From Crystallibacter sulfonylureivorans_A (GTDB lineage: Bacteria > Actinomycetota > Actinomycetes > Actinomycetales > Micrococcaceae): 64,000 bases of DNA. Every line of letters begins with the position of its first letter. Positions within the stretch are counted from its first letter, which is position 1. Under the pieces are notes generated by a model. The model worked only from the letters and a program-made list of their open reading frames with translations, was not told where the DNA came from and searched no databases. Shown in pieces: positions 33,322 to 43,447 of this stretch. The translations under genes were made by a program, and so were the position numbers. The stretch covers positions 1 to 64,000 of the forward strand of contig NZ_JBLKRT010000025.1 of the NCBI RefSeq assembly GCF_047607445.1, read 5' to 3'.

Positions 33322-36300
33322 ATGTCGCGGTTCAGCTATCTGGAGTGGCCGGTGGTACGGCAGTTCCGGACGAGTGATTCACTGGGGCGGAGCGGGGCCG
33401 TCACCTCGCCCCGAACCCGCGATATCGCTCCGCGAACGTCCACCGCGGACCGCGTGGTGCAAAGCGTGTGTCCCTATTGCGCGGTGGGGTGCGGCCAGCG
33501 CGTTTTCGTCAAGGATGAGAAGGTCGTCCAGATCGAAGGCGACCCGGATTCGCCGATTTCCCGGGGTCGGCTCTGCCCCAAGGGGTCAGCGAGCGAGCAG
33601 CTGGTCAATGCGCCGAGCCGGCAGACGCAGGTGCTGTATCGGGCACCCCATGCCAAGGACTGGCAGCACCTGGACCTGGACACCGCCGTCGAGATGGTGG
33701 CCGAGAGGTTCCTCGAAGCGCGCCGGAACAACTGGCAGGAAAACGATGAGCATGGTCGTCGGCTTCGGAGGACCATGGGGATCGCGGGGTTGGGCGGGGC
33801 CACGCTGGACAATGAAGAGAACTATCTGATCAAGAAACTCTTCACCGCAGCGGGCGCCATCCAACTGGAAAACCAAGCACGCATTTGACACTCCGCCACG
33901 GTTCCCAGTCTGGGAACCTCCTTTGGACGCGGCGGAGCGACGCAATCGCTTCAGGACATGGCCAATGCTGACTGCATTGTGATTCAGGGTTCAAACATGG
34001 CCGAGTGCCATCCCGTCGGTTACCAGTGGGTGACGGAGGCCAAGGCACGCGGCGCGAAGGTCATCCATGTGGATCCGCGCTTCACCCGCACCAGCGCGGT
34101 GGCCGACAAGCACGTCCCGATCCGCGCCGGCTCGGACATCGTGCTGCTGGGTGCGCTGATCAACCACGTGATCAGCAACGATCTGTGGTTCAAGGAATAT
34201 GTCCTTGCCTACACGAACGCGGCAACGCTGGTGAACGAAGAGTTCCGTGACACCGAAGACCTGGACGGGCTGTTCTCCGGATTTGAGCCTGAGACGGGCC
34301 ACTACAATCTGGCGTCCTGGGCTTATGAGCGGAAGTCAGAGACAGAAGAGTCGGTAGAACACGGACACGAACACGGCGCCGATACCGCCGCCCGGGCCGC
34401 CGGGGATCAGTATGGCAGCGGTGGTCCGCCGATGGGGCGCCCTGATTTTGTGCAGGACCCGACCCTCGAGCACCCACGGACGGTGTTCCAGATCCTGAAG
34501 CGCCACTACTCGCGCTATACCCCGGAAATGGTCCGGGATGCCTGCGGCATCTCGCTGGCGGATTTTGACTACCTGGCGCGGGCCGTCACGGAGAACTCCG
34601 GCCGCGACCGGACCACCTGCTTTGCGTATGCCGTCGGCTGGACCCAGCACACCGTGGGTGCGCAGTTCATCCGGACCGCGGCGATCCTGCAGCTTTTGCT
34701 GGGCAACGTGGGGCGGCCTGGCGGCGGCATCATGGCGCTGCGCGGCCATGCCAGCATCCAGGGCTCCACCGACATCCCCACGCTGTTCAACCTGTTGCCC
34801 GGATACCTCCCCATGCCGAAGGCCGGCATTGAGACGCTGAGCGAATACTGCGACGCCATCGCGTCCAAGGAGCAGAAGGGCTTCTGGGCAGACGCGGACG
34901 CCTACACCATCAGCTTGCTCAAAGCCTGGTGGGGCGACGCCGCCAACGAAGACTCGGACTGGGCCTATGGGTACCTGCCCCGGATTGACGGTCCGCACGG
35001 GACCTACCAGACGGTGATGAACATGCTTGCCGATGAGGTAGACGGCTACTTCATCTTTGGCCAGAATCCGGCCATCGGGTCCGCCAATGGCCGGATGCAG
35101 CGCCTTGGTATGTCCCATCTGAAATGGCTGGTGGTGCGCGATCTCAACCTGATCGAGTCGGCCACGTGGTGGAAGGACGGTCCGGAGATCGCTTCGGGCG
35201 AGCTGCGCACTGAGGACATCGGCACCGAGGTCTTCTTCTTGCCGGCGGCGACCCATGTGGAAAAGGCAGGCTCCTTCACACAGACCCAGCGACTGCTGCA
35301 ATGGCGGCATCAGGCTGTCCGGCCGCCGGGCGACTGCCAGAGCGAACTGCAGTTCTTCTATGAGCTGGGCAAGCGCATCCGGGCCAAGCTTGCGGACTCG
35401 ACCGATGAACGGGACCGGCCGCTGCTGGATTTAACCTGGGACTATCCCACCGATGAAAACGGCGAGCCTGACGGCGAGGCGGTGCTGGCTGAAATCAACG
35501 GCCGCCACCTCAGTGGCCCCAAGGCCGGCCAGCCTCTCTCGTCGTACACCGAGATGCGCCCCGACGGCTCGACGGATGGCGGATGCTGGATCTACACCGG
35601 CGTTTACGCGGACGGCATTAACCACGCCGCAGACCGAAAGCCCGGCCAGGAACAAGGGCCAGTCGCCTCCGAATGGGGCTGGGCCTGGCCTGCCAATCGC
35701 CGCATTCTCTACAACCGCGCCTCGGCGGACCCCGAGGGAAAGCCGTGGAGCGAACGCAAGAAGTACATCTGGTGGGACCAGAAGCAAAACCGGTGGACCG
35801 GCGAGGACGTCCCCGACTTCCCAGCAGATCGAGCTCCGGGAAGCCGTCCTGATATATCCCTTGGCGGCGCAGCCGCGCTGGCCGGGGACGATCCCTTCAT
35901 CATGCAAGCCGACGGCAAAGGATGGCTGTTCGCGCCGAAAGGCATGGTGGACGGTCCGCTGCCGACTCACTATGAGCCGCAGGAGTCCCCGGTGGCCAAC
36001 CCGCTCTACCGGCAGCAGCAGAACCCGGCCCGGCTGATCTATCCGCGCGAAGACAACCTCAGCGCCCCCAGTGCGGGCACGCCGGGGGCGGACATCTACC
36101 CGTACGTCTTCACCACGTACCGGTTGACCGAACACCACACGGCCGGCGGCATGAGCCGATGGCTGCCGTACCTCTCCGAGCTTCAGCCGGAGATGTTCTG
36201 CGAAGTATCCCCGGAACTGGCGGCCGAACGCGGATTGGAACCCTACGGCTGGGCAACCATCATCTCAACACGGGCCGCCATCGAGGCTAAGGTACTCGTC

Positions 36301-36627
36301 ACCGACCGGGTGAGACCGTTGGTGGTCGGCGGGCGCACGATGCACCAGATCGGGCTGCCCTACCACTGGGGAGTCGGCGGTGACGCCGTCGTCAGCGGCG
36401 ATGCGGCCAACGATCTGCTCGGAGTGACACTTGACCCGAACGTGCAGATCCAGGAATCGAAAGCCGGATCGTGCGACATCATCCCGGGTCGTCGGCCGCA
36501 GGGGCCCGAACTCCTGTCCTTGGTGGCCGCCTATCAGGCCCGCGCCGGTGTGACGCCCGAGACCGGCAGCGACAAGGTCACCGGCCCCAACCGGGTGTCG
36601 GGCGACGACGCGACGAGGGAAGGCTAA
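33322..36627 (+). CDS. fdhA: Formate dehydrogenase alpha subunit, selenocysteine-containing
   Basis: One gene of 1101 residues with an in-frame TGA at 33886-33888 (residue 189) read as selenocysteine; both sides are in the same frame and match the family, QARI-U-HSATVPSLGTSFGRG being the standard active-site context. A 4Fe-4S cluster is held by C50, C53, C57 and C85 (CPYCAVGCG, LCPKGS). The large remaining part is the molybdopterin oxidoreductase domain and the C-terminal cofactor-binding domain. No twin-arginine signal is present, suggesting a cytoplasmic location. It oxidises formate to CO2, passing electrons to the next two subunits. Without the Sec reading, it would be annotated as two broken genes. 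Confidence 0.93.
33886..33918 (+). promoter_or_regulatory. Selenocysteine UGA codon and SECIS hairpin
   Basis: The UGA at 33886-33888 is followed after exactly 11 bases (33889-33899) by a perfect stem GGTTCCC / GGGAACC with loop AGTCT (33900-33918). The distance and size are the same as for the fdhF SECIS of Escherichia coli, where SelB binds the apical stem-loop. The hairpin lies inside the coding sequence, so it is constrained by both protein and RNA. Confidence 0.88.
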
Positions 36628-37626
36628 ATGAACAAGCTGACCGAAGCCCCCGGACACATCCCGCACACGGGACACCCTCGAAAGGGCTTTTTCACCGACA
36701 CGTCGATCTGCATCGGGTGCAAAGCCTGCGAAGTGGCCTGCAAGGAGTGGAACCGCAATCCCCACGACTCGGAGTTCGAGCTGCTCGAGTCCTCGTATGA
36801 CAACACCGGCTCGTTGGGAGCCGACACCTGGCGGCATGTTGCCTTCATTGAGCAGGACCGTGAGCATATCGACAAGGCACGCGAATCGGGGCGGGCGCTG
36901 GTCAGCCTCGGCATGCCCGGCATCGGACCGCCGGGCGCCCCCGCAGCTGCGGGCAGTTCACCCGACGTGGACACGACGCCGCCGGACACGCCCGATTTCC
37001 GGTGGCTGATGTCTTCGGACGTGTGCAAGCACTGCACCAATGCCGGGTGCCTCGACGTCTGCCCGACCGGTGCCCTGTTCCGGACCGAACACGGCACGGT
37101 TGTGGTGCAGGACGATGTCTGTAATGGCTGCGGAACCTGCGTCGCGGGATGCCCGTTCGGAGTGATCGAGCGGCGCAGCGATGGCACTGCCGGAGTGAAG
37201 GGACAGCGCGATTTCACCCCGGGGGAGCAGGCGCCGACCCGCAACGTAGGCGTCGCGCAGAAATGCACGCTGTGCTACGACCGGATGGTTGATGGCCAGA
37301 CTCCCGCCTGTGCCCAGGCCTGCCCGACGACGTCGATCAAGTACGGTGAGCGCGAGCAGATGGTGAGCACCGCGAAAGAGCGCGTTGCCGAACTGCACGC
37401 GCAGGGGCTGACCGAGGCGCGCCTCTACGGGGCCAACGACGCCGACGGTGTGGGAGGCACCGGTTCGGTGTTCCTGCTGCTGGATGAACCGGAGGTGTAC
37501 GGTCTGCCGCCGGATCCGCGCGTGCCCACCGCCGACCTGCCACGAATGTTCAAGCGGGCCGGCCTTGCCGCTGCCGGCATGCTGGCCGCGGCCGCTGCGG
37601 CCTTTCTGGTGGGAGGCCGCCCTTGA
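36628..37626 (+). CDS. fdhB: Formate dehydrogenase iron-sulfur (beta) subunit
   Basis: 332 residues, starting directly after the alpha-subunit stop. Four cysteine clusters form ferredoxin-type 4Fe-4S sites: CIGCKACEVAC (about 28-38), CKHCTNAGCLDVC, CNGCGTCVAGC and CTLCYDRMVDGQTPACAQAC. The C-terminus ends with a hydrophobic segment (AAAGMLAAAAAAFLVGG) that may anchor it in the membrane. It passes electrons from the molybdenum/tungsten subunit to the membrane partner. The next gene overlaps its stop. Confidence 0.93.
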   Translation: MNKLTEAPGHIPHTGHPRKGFFTDTSICIGCKACEVACKEWNRNPHDSEFELLESSYDNTGSLGADTWRHVAFIEQDREHIDKARESGRALVSLGMPGIGPPGAPAAAGSSPDVDTTPPDTPDFRWLMSSDVCKHCTNAGCLDVCPTGALFRTEHGTVVVQDDVCNGCGTCVAGCPFGVIERRSDGTAGVKGQRDFTPGEQAPTRNVGVAQKCTLCYDRMVDGQTPACAQACPTTSIKYGEREQMVSTAKERVAELHAQGLTEARLYGANDADGVGGTGSVFLLLDEPEVYGLPPDPRVPTADLPRMFKRAGLAAAGMLAAAAAAFLVGGRP

Positions 37627-38705
37627 CCGTCTCCGACTTCGACGACTACCGGCCGCCCGAACCGCCTCGCCGCTCCAAGCGTGGAGGCAAGCGGAGGCGC
37701 GCCGGGGCGGGGGAGGGGCCGGGCGAGACGCCGATGGTGCCGGAGGCGGAGTTCACCTCCTACTACGGCCGGCCGGTGGTCAAACCACCGCCGTGGGGCG
37801 ACCCGATCAGTGCTTACCTCTTTTTGGGGGGCGTGGCGGGCGGTTCCGCGCTGCTTGGACTCGGCGGACAGCTCACGGGCAGGCCGGTACTGTGCCGGAA
37901 CAGCAGGCTTGCAGCCCTTGCATCGGTGGGAATTGGTGCTGCGGCGCTGGTTGCCGATCTGGGCCGGCCGGAGCGTTTCCTCAATATGCTGCGGACCATC
38001 AAACCCACGTCACCGATGAGTTTGGGCTCCTGGATCCTGGCGGCGTTTAGCGCCGGCGTCGGTATCTCCGCAGCTTCCGAGATCGACCGCATGACCGGAT
38101 CGCGGCTCCCGCTGGGGCCGCTGCGCAAAGTGCTGCGCACGATCGAGGGGCCGGCGGGCGTCGAGGCGGCTTTGTTCGCCACCCCGCTCTCCGCCTACAC
38201 CGCGGTGTTGTTGTCGGATACTGCCAACCCGACGTGGAACGCAGCGCGCGAAGACCTGCCCTTCGTCTTCGTCAGTTCTGCCAGCCTGGCCGCAGCCGGT
38301 CTGGCGATGATCACCACGCCGGTCCAGCAAGCAGGCCCGGCCCGCGTGCTGGCGGTCCTGGGCGTTGCCGGCGATCTGATCGCCACCCGGGCCATGGAAC
38401 ACCGAATGGACCCGGTCGCGGCCGAACCTCTCCGCGAGGGTGCGCCCGGACGCATGCTCGCGTGGAGTCAGTGGCTGGCTGCCGCCGGCGGCATCGGAGT
38501 CATGGCCGGCGGCAGGCACCGGCCGGTGGCGGCGGCCTGCGGCGTGGTCCTGCTGACGGCCTCGGCACTGACTCGGTTCGGAGTTCTGCGGGCCGGCATC
38601 CGCTCGACCGAAGACCCCCGGTACACGATTGAACCGCAGAAGCGACGGCTCGCGACCCGCCGGAAAGCCGGCATCGTCGACGATTCGATCACGACCGCCG
38701 GCTAG
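37623..38705 (+). CDS. NrfD/PsrC-like membrane subunit of the formate dehydrogenase
   Basis: 360 residues; the TTG start overlaps the previous stop (TTGA). After a charged N-terminal tail rich in Arg/Lys (about 1-40), eight to nine membrane helices follow, with the NrfD hallmark PWGDPISAYLFLGGVAGGSALLGL and the conserved DLGRPERFLNMLR. NrfD proteins take electrons from a 4Fe-4S subunit and transfer them to quinone. This gives a three-subunit, membrane-bound formate:quinone oxidoreductase. Confidence 0.9.
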   Translation: MTVSDFDDYRPPEPPRRSKRGGKRRRAGAGEGPGETPMVPEAEFTSYYGRPVVKPPPWGDPISAYLFLGGVAGGSALLGLGGQLTGRPVLCRNSRLAALASVGIGAAALVADLGRPERFLNMLRTIKPTSPMSLGSWILAAFSAGVGISAASEIDRMTGSRLPLGPLRKVLRTIEGPAGVEAALFATPLSAYTAVLLSDTANPTWNAAREDLPFVFVSSASLAAAGLAMITTPVQQAGPARVLAVLGVAGDLIATRAMEHRMDPVAAEPLREGAPGRMLAWSQWLAAAGGIGVMAGGRHRPVAAACGVVLLTASALTRFGVLRAGIRSTEDPRYTIEPQKRRLATRRKAGIVDDSITTAG

Positions 38706-38738
38706 GCGGGATCACGACTGCCGGATAGGCCGGGAGAG

Positions 38739-39752
38739 TCAGCGCACCTCGATCCCGGAGCCCGCCACGATCTCTCCCACGACGGGGTGCCCCGGCAGCT
38801 CTCCAACCACGAGCAGCCCGCCCGAGGTCTGTGCATCTGCCAGCACCAGCAGATCATCCTCGGTAATGCCTGCTCCCGTCCGCACATGCGGGCGCACCCA
38901 TTCCAGGTTGCGCCGGGTGCCGCCGGAGATGTAGCCATCCCGAAGCGCCTCTCGTGCGCCGCCGACGAGGGGAACCGCAGCGCGGTCGATCACCGCTCCC
39001 ACCCCGGACGCGCGGCACATCTTGTAGAGGTGGCCCAGTAAACCGAATCCGGTAACGTCGGTTGCCGCGCGGACGCCACTGCGCACGGCCGCGTCGGCCG
39101 CATCCCGGTTCAGCTGAGTCATCACGGCGATCGCCTCGTCGAAGACCTCCCCGGTCTGCTTGTGCCGGTTATTGAGCAGACCCAGGCCAATCGGCTTGGT
39201 CAGCGTGATCGGGAGTCCGGCCCGGGCCGCGTCATTGCGCATCAAGCGTCCGGGCTCGGCGATTCCGGTCACTGCCATCCCGTACTTCGGTTCCGGGTCG
39301 TCGACTGAGTGCCCGCCGGTCACCGGGCATGCAGCCTCCGCAGCCACATCCAGCCCACCCCGCAGCACCTCGGTCAGCAGCTCCATCGGCAGCACGCCGC
39401 GGGGCCAACCGACCAGGTTGATCGCGCTGATCGGCCGCCCACCCATGGCATAAATGTCGGAGAGAGCGTTCGCTGCCGCAATCCGGCCCCAGTCATACGC
39501 ATCGTCCACCACGGGCGTGAAGAAGTCCGCGGTCGAGAGCACCGCGAGATCCTCACCCACTTGGACGGCTGACGCATCGTCGCCGTCGTCGAGCCCGACC
39601 AGGACGCCGGGGTCGGTCTGGCCCGTTAACCCGCGGACAACATCCTCGAGCTCGCCCGGCGGAATCTTGCAGGCGCAGCCTCCGCCGTGCGCGAAGGCGG
39701 TGAGCCGGACGGCTTCCGCGGGTTCTTCCAGTACGCCGGTGGTCGCGTTCAT
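38739..39752 (-). CDS. selD: Selenide, water dikinase
   Basis: 337 residues. The catalytic stretch is GGGCACK at 23-29, with Cys26 and Lys29 equivalent to Cys17 and Lys20 of the Escherichia coli enzyme; SelD here uses Cys rather than Sec. FAHGGGCACKI, TADFFTPVVDDAYDWGRIAAANALSDIYAMGG and the ATP-binding ADAQTSGGLLV are all family signatures. It makes selenophosphate from selenide and ATP for Sec-tRNA synthesis. It is divergent from the tRNA-Sec gene, 41 bases apart. Confidence 0.96.
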   Translation of the reverse strand: MNATTGVLEEPAEAVRLTAFAHGGGCACKIPPGELEDVVRGLTGQTDPGVLVGLDDGDDASAVQVGEDLAVLSTADFFTPVVDDAYDWGRIAAANALSDIYAMGGRPISAINLVGWPRGVLPMELLTEVLRGGLDVAAEAACPVTGGHSVDDPEPKYGMAVTGIAEPGRLMRNDAARAGLPITLTKPIGLGLLNNRHKQTGEVFDEAIAVMTQLNRDAADAAVRSGVRAATDVTGFGLLGHLYKMCRASGVGAVIDRAAVPLVGGAREALRDGYISGGTRRNLEWVRPHVRTGAGITEDDLLVLADAQTSGGLLVVGELPGHPVVGEIVAGSGIEVR

Positions 39753-39793
39753 GGCACCAGCATAGGAGCCGAAGGCGGTGTTAGCATGCTCGT

Positions 39794-39888
39794 GGAGGCG
39801 TCCGGGTCCTGGTGGGCCCCCCGGTCTTCAAAACCGGTGAGACCGAGTACCTCGGTCTGGCGGGTTCGATTCCCGTCCGCTTCCGCCA
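39794..39888 (+). tRNA. selC: tRNA-Sec (anticodon UCA)
   Basis: 95 bases ending in an encoded CCA. The anticodon TCA is at 39828-39830 in a seven-base loop. The D arm has a 6-bp stem with a four-base loop, and the long variable arm is an 8-bp stem (AGACCGAG/CTCGGTCT), both diagnostic of tRNA-Sec. The acceptor stem GGAGGCG/CGCTTCC has seven pairs; the eighth position is a T-C mismatch, and G66 could pair with C84 instead to give a 7+6 arrangement. It sits between selD and selA. Confidence 0.95.
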
Positions 39889-39922
39889 CCAAGCAGCTCG
39901 CTGACGCGCCGAAGGAGGGGCC

Positions 39923-41254
39923 GTGGGCCAGAACGACCCGCGCCGGCATATTCCGCGCACCGATCAGCTGCTGGCGCATCCAGGGCTTCGCCACGCGCGC
40001 GGCCGGCTCGGCGACGACGTGATCCGTTCTACTGTTCGGGACGTGCAGGAACAGGCCCGCCGCGGCGATCTTGCCCCGGGAGACGTCGAGGCGAGCGTCC
40101 TGGCCGCGGTAGCGTCCCGTACAGCCTCCTCGCTGCGGCCCGTCCTCAATGCCACGGGCGTTATCGTCCATACGAACCTGGGACGCGCCCCGCTCTCCGG
40201 TCCCGCCTGTGACGCGTTGCTCGACGCGGCAGGCTATGTTGACGTGGAAATGGACTTGCCCACCGGCGCGCGGTCCCGGCGCGGAGCGGGTGCGCGACGG
40301 GCCCTGCTGGCCGCCTGTCCGGCTGCCGAAGAAGCCCTGGTGGTGAACAACGGCGCTGCGGCCCTGGTGCTGGCCACCACCGCGCTCGCCGGCACCGGTG
40401 AAGTCGTGATCAGCCGCGGTGAGCTCGTGGAGATCGGCGCCGGTTTCAGGCTGCCGGAGCTGATTGAATCCACCGGTGCCCGCTTGCGCGAAGTAGGGAC
40501 CACCAACCGGACGCACCTGGCCGATTACGCTGCGGCGATCAACACGGAGACCGGTTGCCTGCTCAAGGTCCACCCCAGCAATTTCCGGGTCAGCGGCTTT
40601 ACCTCCGACGTCGGCATCGGCGAGCTGCGCGCCCTAGCCGACGAACATCAGGTGCCGCTGGTCGTGGATCTCGGCAGCGGCCTGCTGGCGCCGGACCCGA
40701 CGCTGCCAGGGGAACCGGACATGACCGGTGCGCTGGCCGCCGGTGCCGACGTCGTCATCGCCAGCGGGGACAAACTCCTGGGCGGCCCGCAAGCAGGACT
40801 GGTTTTGGGCCGCGCCGACGTGATGGCCCGCTTGGCCCGCCATCCGCTGGCGCGGGCGGTGCGGGCGGACAAACTGACACTGGCGGCGATGGAAGCCACC
40901 GTCGTCGGCGGGCAGACGCCGGTGGCGGCCGCCCTGCACGCCGATCCGGTTCGGCTGCGCGAGCGCACCGAGCGCTTGGCGGCTGCCACCGGAGGCCGGA
41001 TGGTCGAACACGACGGACGGGTCGGCGGCGGGGGAGCGCCCGGGGTTCCGCTGCCGGGGTGGGCAGTCGAGCTGCCCGAACCGGCTGCCCGGCGGCTGCG
41101 CACCGGGGACCCGGTTGTACTGCCGCGGGTCCACGGCGGTGCCTGCCTTGTTGACCTGCGCTGCGTGCCCGAAGCCGACGACGAACGGCTGGCTGCCGCG
41201 GTGCGCTCGGCACTTGCGCGGCTCCATGACCGGCCGAGCGGCGAAGGCTCCTGA
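39923..41254 (+). CDS. selA: L-seryl-tRNA(Sec) selenium transferase
   Basis: 443 residues from a GTG with GAAGGAGGGG before it. A pyridoxal-phosphate fold-type I enzyme with Lys284 in SGDKLLGGPQAG as the cofactor-binding residue; NATGVIVHTNLGRAPLS and VNNGAAALVLATTAL are other family signatures. It converts Ser-tRNA(Sec) to Sec-tRNA(Sec) using selenophosphate. Its stop lies two bases before the selB start, so the genes are translated together. Confidence 0.96.
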   Translation: MGQNDPRRHIPRTDQLLAHPGLRHARGRLGDDVIRSTVRDVQEQARRGDLAPGDVEASVLAAVASRTASSLRPVLNATGVIVHTNLGRAPLSGPACDALLDAAGYVDVEMDLPTGARSRRGAGARRALLAACPAAEEALVVNNGAAALVLATTALAGTGEVVISRGELVEIGAGFRLPELIESTGARLREVGTTNRTHLADYAAAINTETGCLLKVHPSNFRVSGFTSDVGIGELRALADEHQVPLVVDLGSGLLAPDPTLPGEPDMTGALAAGADVVIASGDKLLGGPQAGLVLGRADVMARLARHPLARAVRADKLTLAAMEATVVGGQTPVAAALHADPVRLRERTERLAAATGGRMVEHDGRVGGGGAPGVPLPGWAVELPEPAARRLRTGDPVVLPRVHGGACLVDLRCVPEADDERLAAAVRSALARLHDRPSGEGS

Positions 41255-41255
41255 A

Positions 41256-43055
41256 ATGTTCGTGGTGGCCACCGCCGGGCACGTGGACCACGGCAAAAGT
41301 ACCCTTGTCCGCGCGCTGACCGGAATGGAGCCCGACCGCTGGGCTGAAGAGAGGCGCCGGGGGCTGACCATCGATTTGGGTTTCGCCTGGACGCGGCTGC
41401 CGTCGGGCAGGGATGTCGCGTTCGTGGATGTGCCCGGCCACGAACGTTTCCTCGGAAATATGCTGGCCGGGCTCGGGCCCGTCCCGGTGGTGTGTTTCGC
41501 CGTCGCCGCCGACGAGGGCTGGCAGCCACAATCCAGCGACCACCGCGACGCCATCGCCGCGTTTGGCATTAAGCATGGGGTGGTGGTGCTGACCCGCAGC
41601 GACCGCGCACCGGATCGGGCCGAGGAGGTTCTTGCGCAGGTACGGGCTGAGCTGGCCGGCACCGGACTGCAGGATGCCCCGGCCGTCACGGTGTCCGCGC
41701 TTGCCGGAACCGGGCTGGATGACCTGCGCCGGGTCCTGGACAGGACCTTGGACGTGGTGCCGCCTCCCAATCCCGCGGCCCGGGTGCGCTTGTGGATCGA
41801 CCGTTCATTCAGCATCAGTGGTGCGGGCACCGTAGTCACCGGGACCCTGACGGCGGGCACCCTGACGCAGGGGGACCGGCTGCGGCTGTACGGCCAAGGC
41901 GACGGCAGGACGGTGTCGGTCCGGGCCCTGCACAGTCAAAACCACGCGGTACCCTCGCTCGGTCCAACCAGCCGGGTGGCCGTCAACCTGCGCTCGGGCG
42001 TGCCGGCTGATGCCGTGCACCGCGGGGACGTCCTGCTGGCCGAGGGCAGTTGGCCGGTGGTGGACACGATCGACGTCCGCCGGACCATGGGCACGCCGTT
42101 CGGCGACGTTCCGCGTGAGCTGATCGCCCATATTGGCACCGCCGCCGTTTCCTGCCGGCTGCGTTCCTTCGACGGCGACCACGCACGGCTCTCGCTTGAC
42201 CGGCAACTGCCGCTTGAGCTCGGGGACCGGCTGGTGCTTCGGACAACAGGCAGCCGGTCGGTCATGGCTGGGGCGCAAGTCCTTGACGTCGACCCGCCGG
42301 CCCTGACACGCCGCGGGGACAGCACGAAGCGGGCGCATAGCCTTGCAGCCATGTCCCCCGAGGGCGACGCGCTGACCGAAGTCACCCGCCGTGGCGTGGT
42401 CCGCGTGGGCCAGTTGCGGCGCATGGGGGTCGCTTCCCTCGGCAAGGTCCCCGACCAGGCTTTGGCATTCGGCGACTGGTGGGTGCACCGGCCGGTCTTC
42501 GATACCTGGCAGCGGCGGCTGCGGGACTCGGTCCAGGATCTCGCCACGAAGGACCCGCTGTCGGCGGGCCTGTCCCGGGGTGCTGCCCGGGAGCTGCTGG
42601 GGCCCGAAGCCGACGCTTTGCTGGACGCGGTGGTGCGAGAGGCGGGTCTGGAGTACGACGGCGGTTTCATCCGCCTTCCGGGAACGCGCAACGGCCTGGG
42701 GCCTGCAGAGGCGGCTGTGAGCGAGGTGGAGCGCGGGCTGAGGGCTGCACCTTTCGCCGCGCCGGAGGCTTATGACCTGAAGAATCTCGGGCTGGGCGAC
42801 CGCGAGCTTGCCGCCGCGGAGCGAAGCGGACGCCTGCTGCGTCTGGCCGGTGGGGTGGTCCTGCTGCCGCAAGCACCGGCGATGGCGATGCGCGAATTGG
42901 CCCGCCTGCCGCAGCCCTTCACCACCAGTGAGGCTCGCCAGACGTTGGCCACTACCAGGCGGGTTGCTGTCCCGCTGCTGGAACACCTGGACGTGCTGGG
43001 ATGGACCCGGCGGCTCGACTCGGGCCACCGCGCCGTCGTCGGCATGGTCAAATAA
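41256..43055 (+). CDS. selB: Selenocysteine-specific elongation factor SelB
   Basis: 599 residues from the ATG at 41256. The GTPase domain has GHVDHGKST at 8-16, DVPGHE and a TRSD element in the G4 position. Two beta-barrel domains follow (about 170-370), and the C-terminal third is made of winged-helix domains, the part that binds the SECIS hairpin (GVVRVGQLRRMGV and the final TSEARQTLATTRRVAVPLLEHLDVLG). It delivers Sec-tRNA to the ribosome at UGA codons followed by a SECIS. The client in this window is fdhA. Confidence 0.96.
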   Translation: MFVVATAGHVDHGKSTLVRALTGMEPDRWAEERRRGLTIDLGFAWTRLPSGRDVAFVDVPGHERFLGNMLAGLGPVPVVCFAVAADEGWQPQSSDHRDAIAAFGIKHGVVVLTRSDRAPDRAEEVLAQVRAELAGTGLQDAPAVTVSALAGTGLDDLRRVLDRTLDVVPPPNPAARVRLWIDRSFSISGAGTVVTGTLTAGTLTQGDRLRLYGQGDGRTVSVRALHSQNHAVPSLGPTSRVAVNLRSGVPADAVHRGDVLLAEGSWPVVDTIDVRRTMGTPFGDVPRELIAHIGTAAVSCRLRSFDGDHARLSLDRQLPLELGDRLVLRTTGSRSVMAGAQVLDVDPPALTRRGDSTKRAHSLAAMSPEGDALTEVTRRGVVRVGQLRRMGVASLGKVPDQALAFGDWWVHRPVFDTWQRRLRDSVQDLATKDPLSAGLSRGAARELLGPEADALLDAVVREAGLEYDGGFIRLPGTRNGLGPAEAAVSEVERGLRAAPFAAPEAYDLKNLGLGDRELAAAERSGRLLRLAGGVVLLPQAPAMAMRELARLPQPFTTSEARQTLATTRRVAVPLLEHLDVLGWTRRLDSGHRAVVGMVK

Positions 43056-43447
43056 GCCGCGCGCAGCGATCCAAGGGGGGACAGCAGCGGATGAAGTTCA
43101 GTTAGCAGCCGATAACTAAAGTTTGTCTCAGGCAACCTTCTCTCCGGCTCCATTCCCCAGAGCGGTTCGCGGCGTGGCCCGTGTTTCCGGGCTATTTCCG
43201 TTGTAGCGTTGCCGTGACGGCCTTGTTTCCAACGGAGACGGACCGTGGCATTAAGGTTGCATCTCGGTAACAACCGGATCTGAAGCGAAGTTTTTATACC
43301 CAACTCGCGAGGTTCCGGTTTACGCTCTTATGCGTGTGAGACATGCCACGTTCGGCGGGAAGCTCGTTGAACTTCAGGCGACGGGGTGTATGTCCGTCCC
43401 CGGCAGCACTGCCGGGGGCCTTTCAGAGACAGAAACAAGGAGGCGGA
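43056..43447. promoter_or_regulatory. Upstream region of the ABC importer, with a leader hairpin
   Basis: About 390 bases with no gene. A perfect hairpin CCCCGGCAG-CA-CTGCCGGGG (43398-43417) ends 30 bases before the start codon of the solute-binding protein gene and could act as a leader structure or attenuator. An A/T-rich TTATAC at 43294-43299 is a -10 candidate without a good -35. Nothing else could be supported. Confidence 0.4.

Noticed and set aside
33322..36627. Two separate genes, 33322-33888 and 33958-36627
   Set aside because: Both frames are in register across the TGA, which lies at the family's Sec position with a SECIS hairpin after it; they are one selenoprotein gene.
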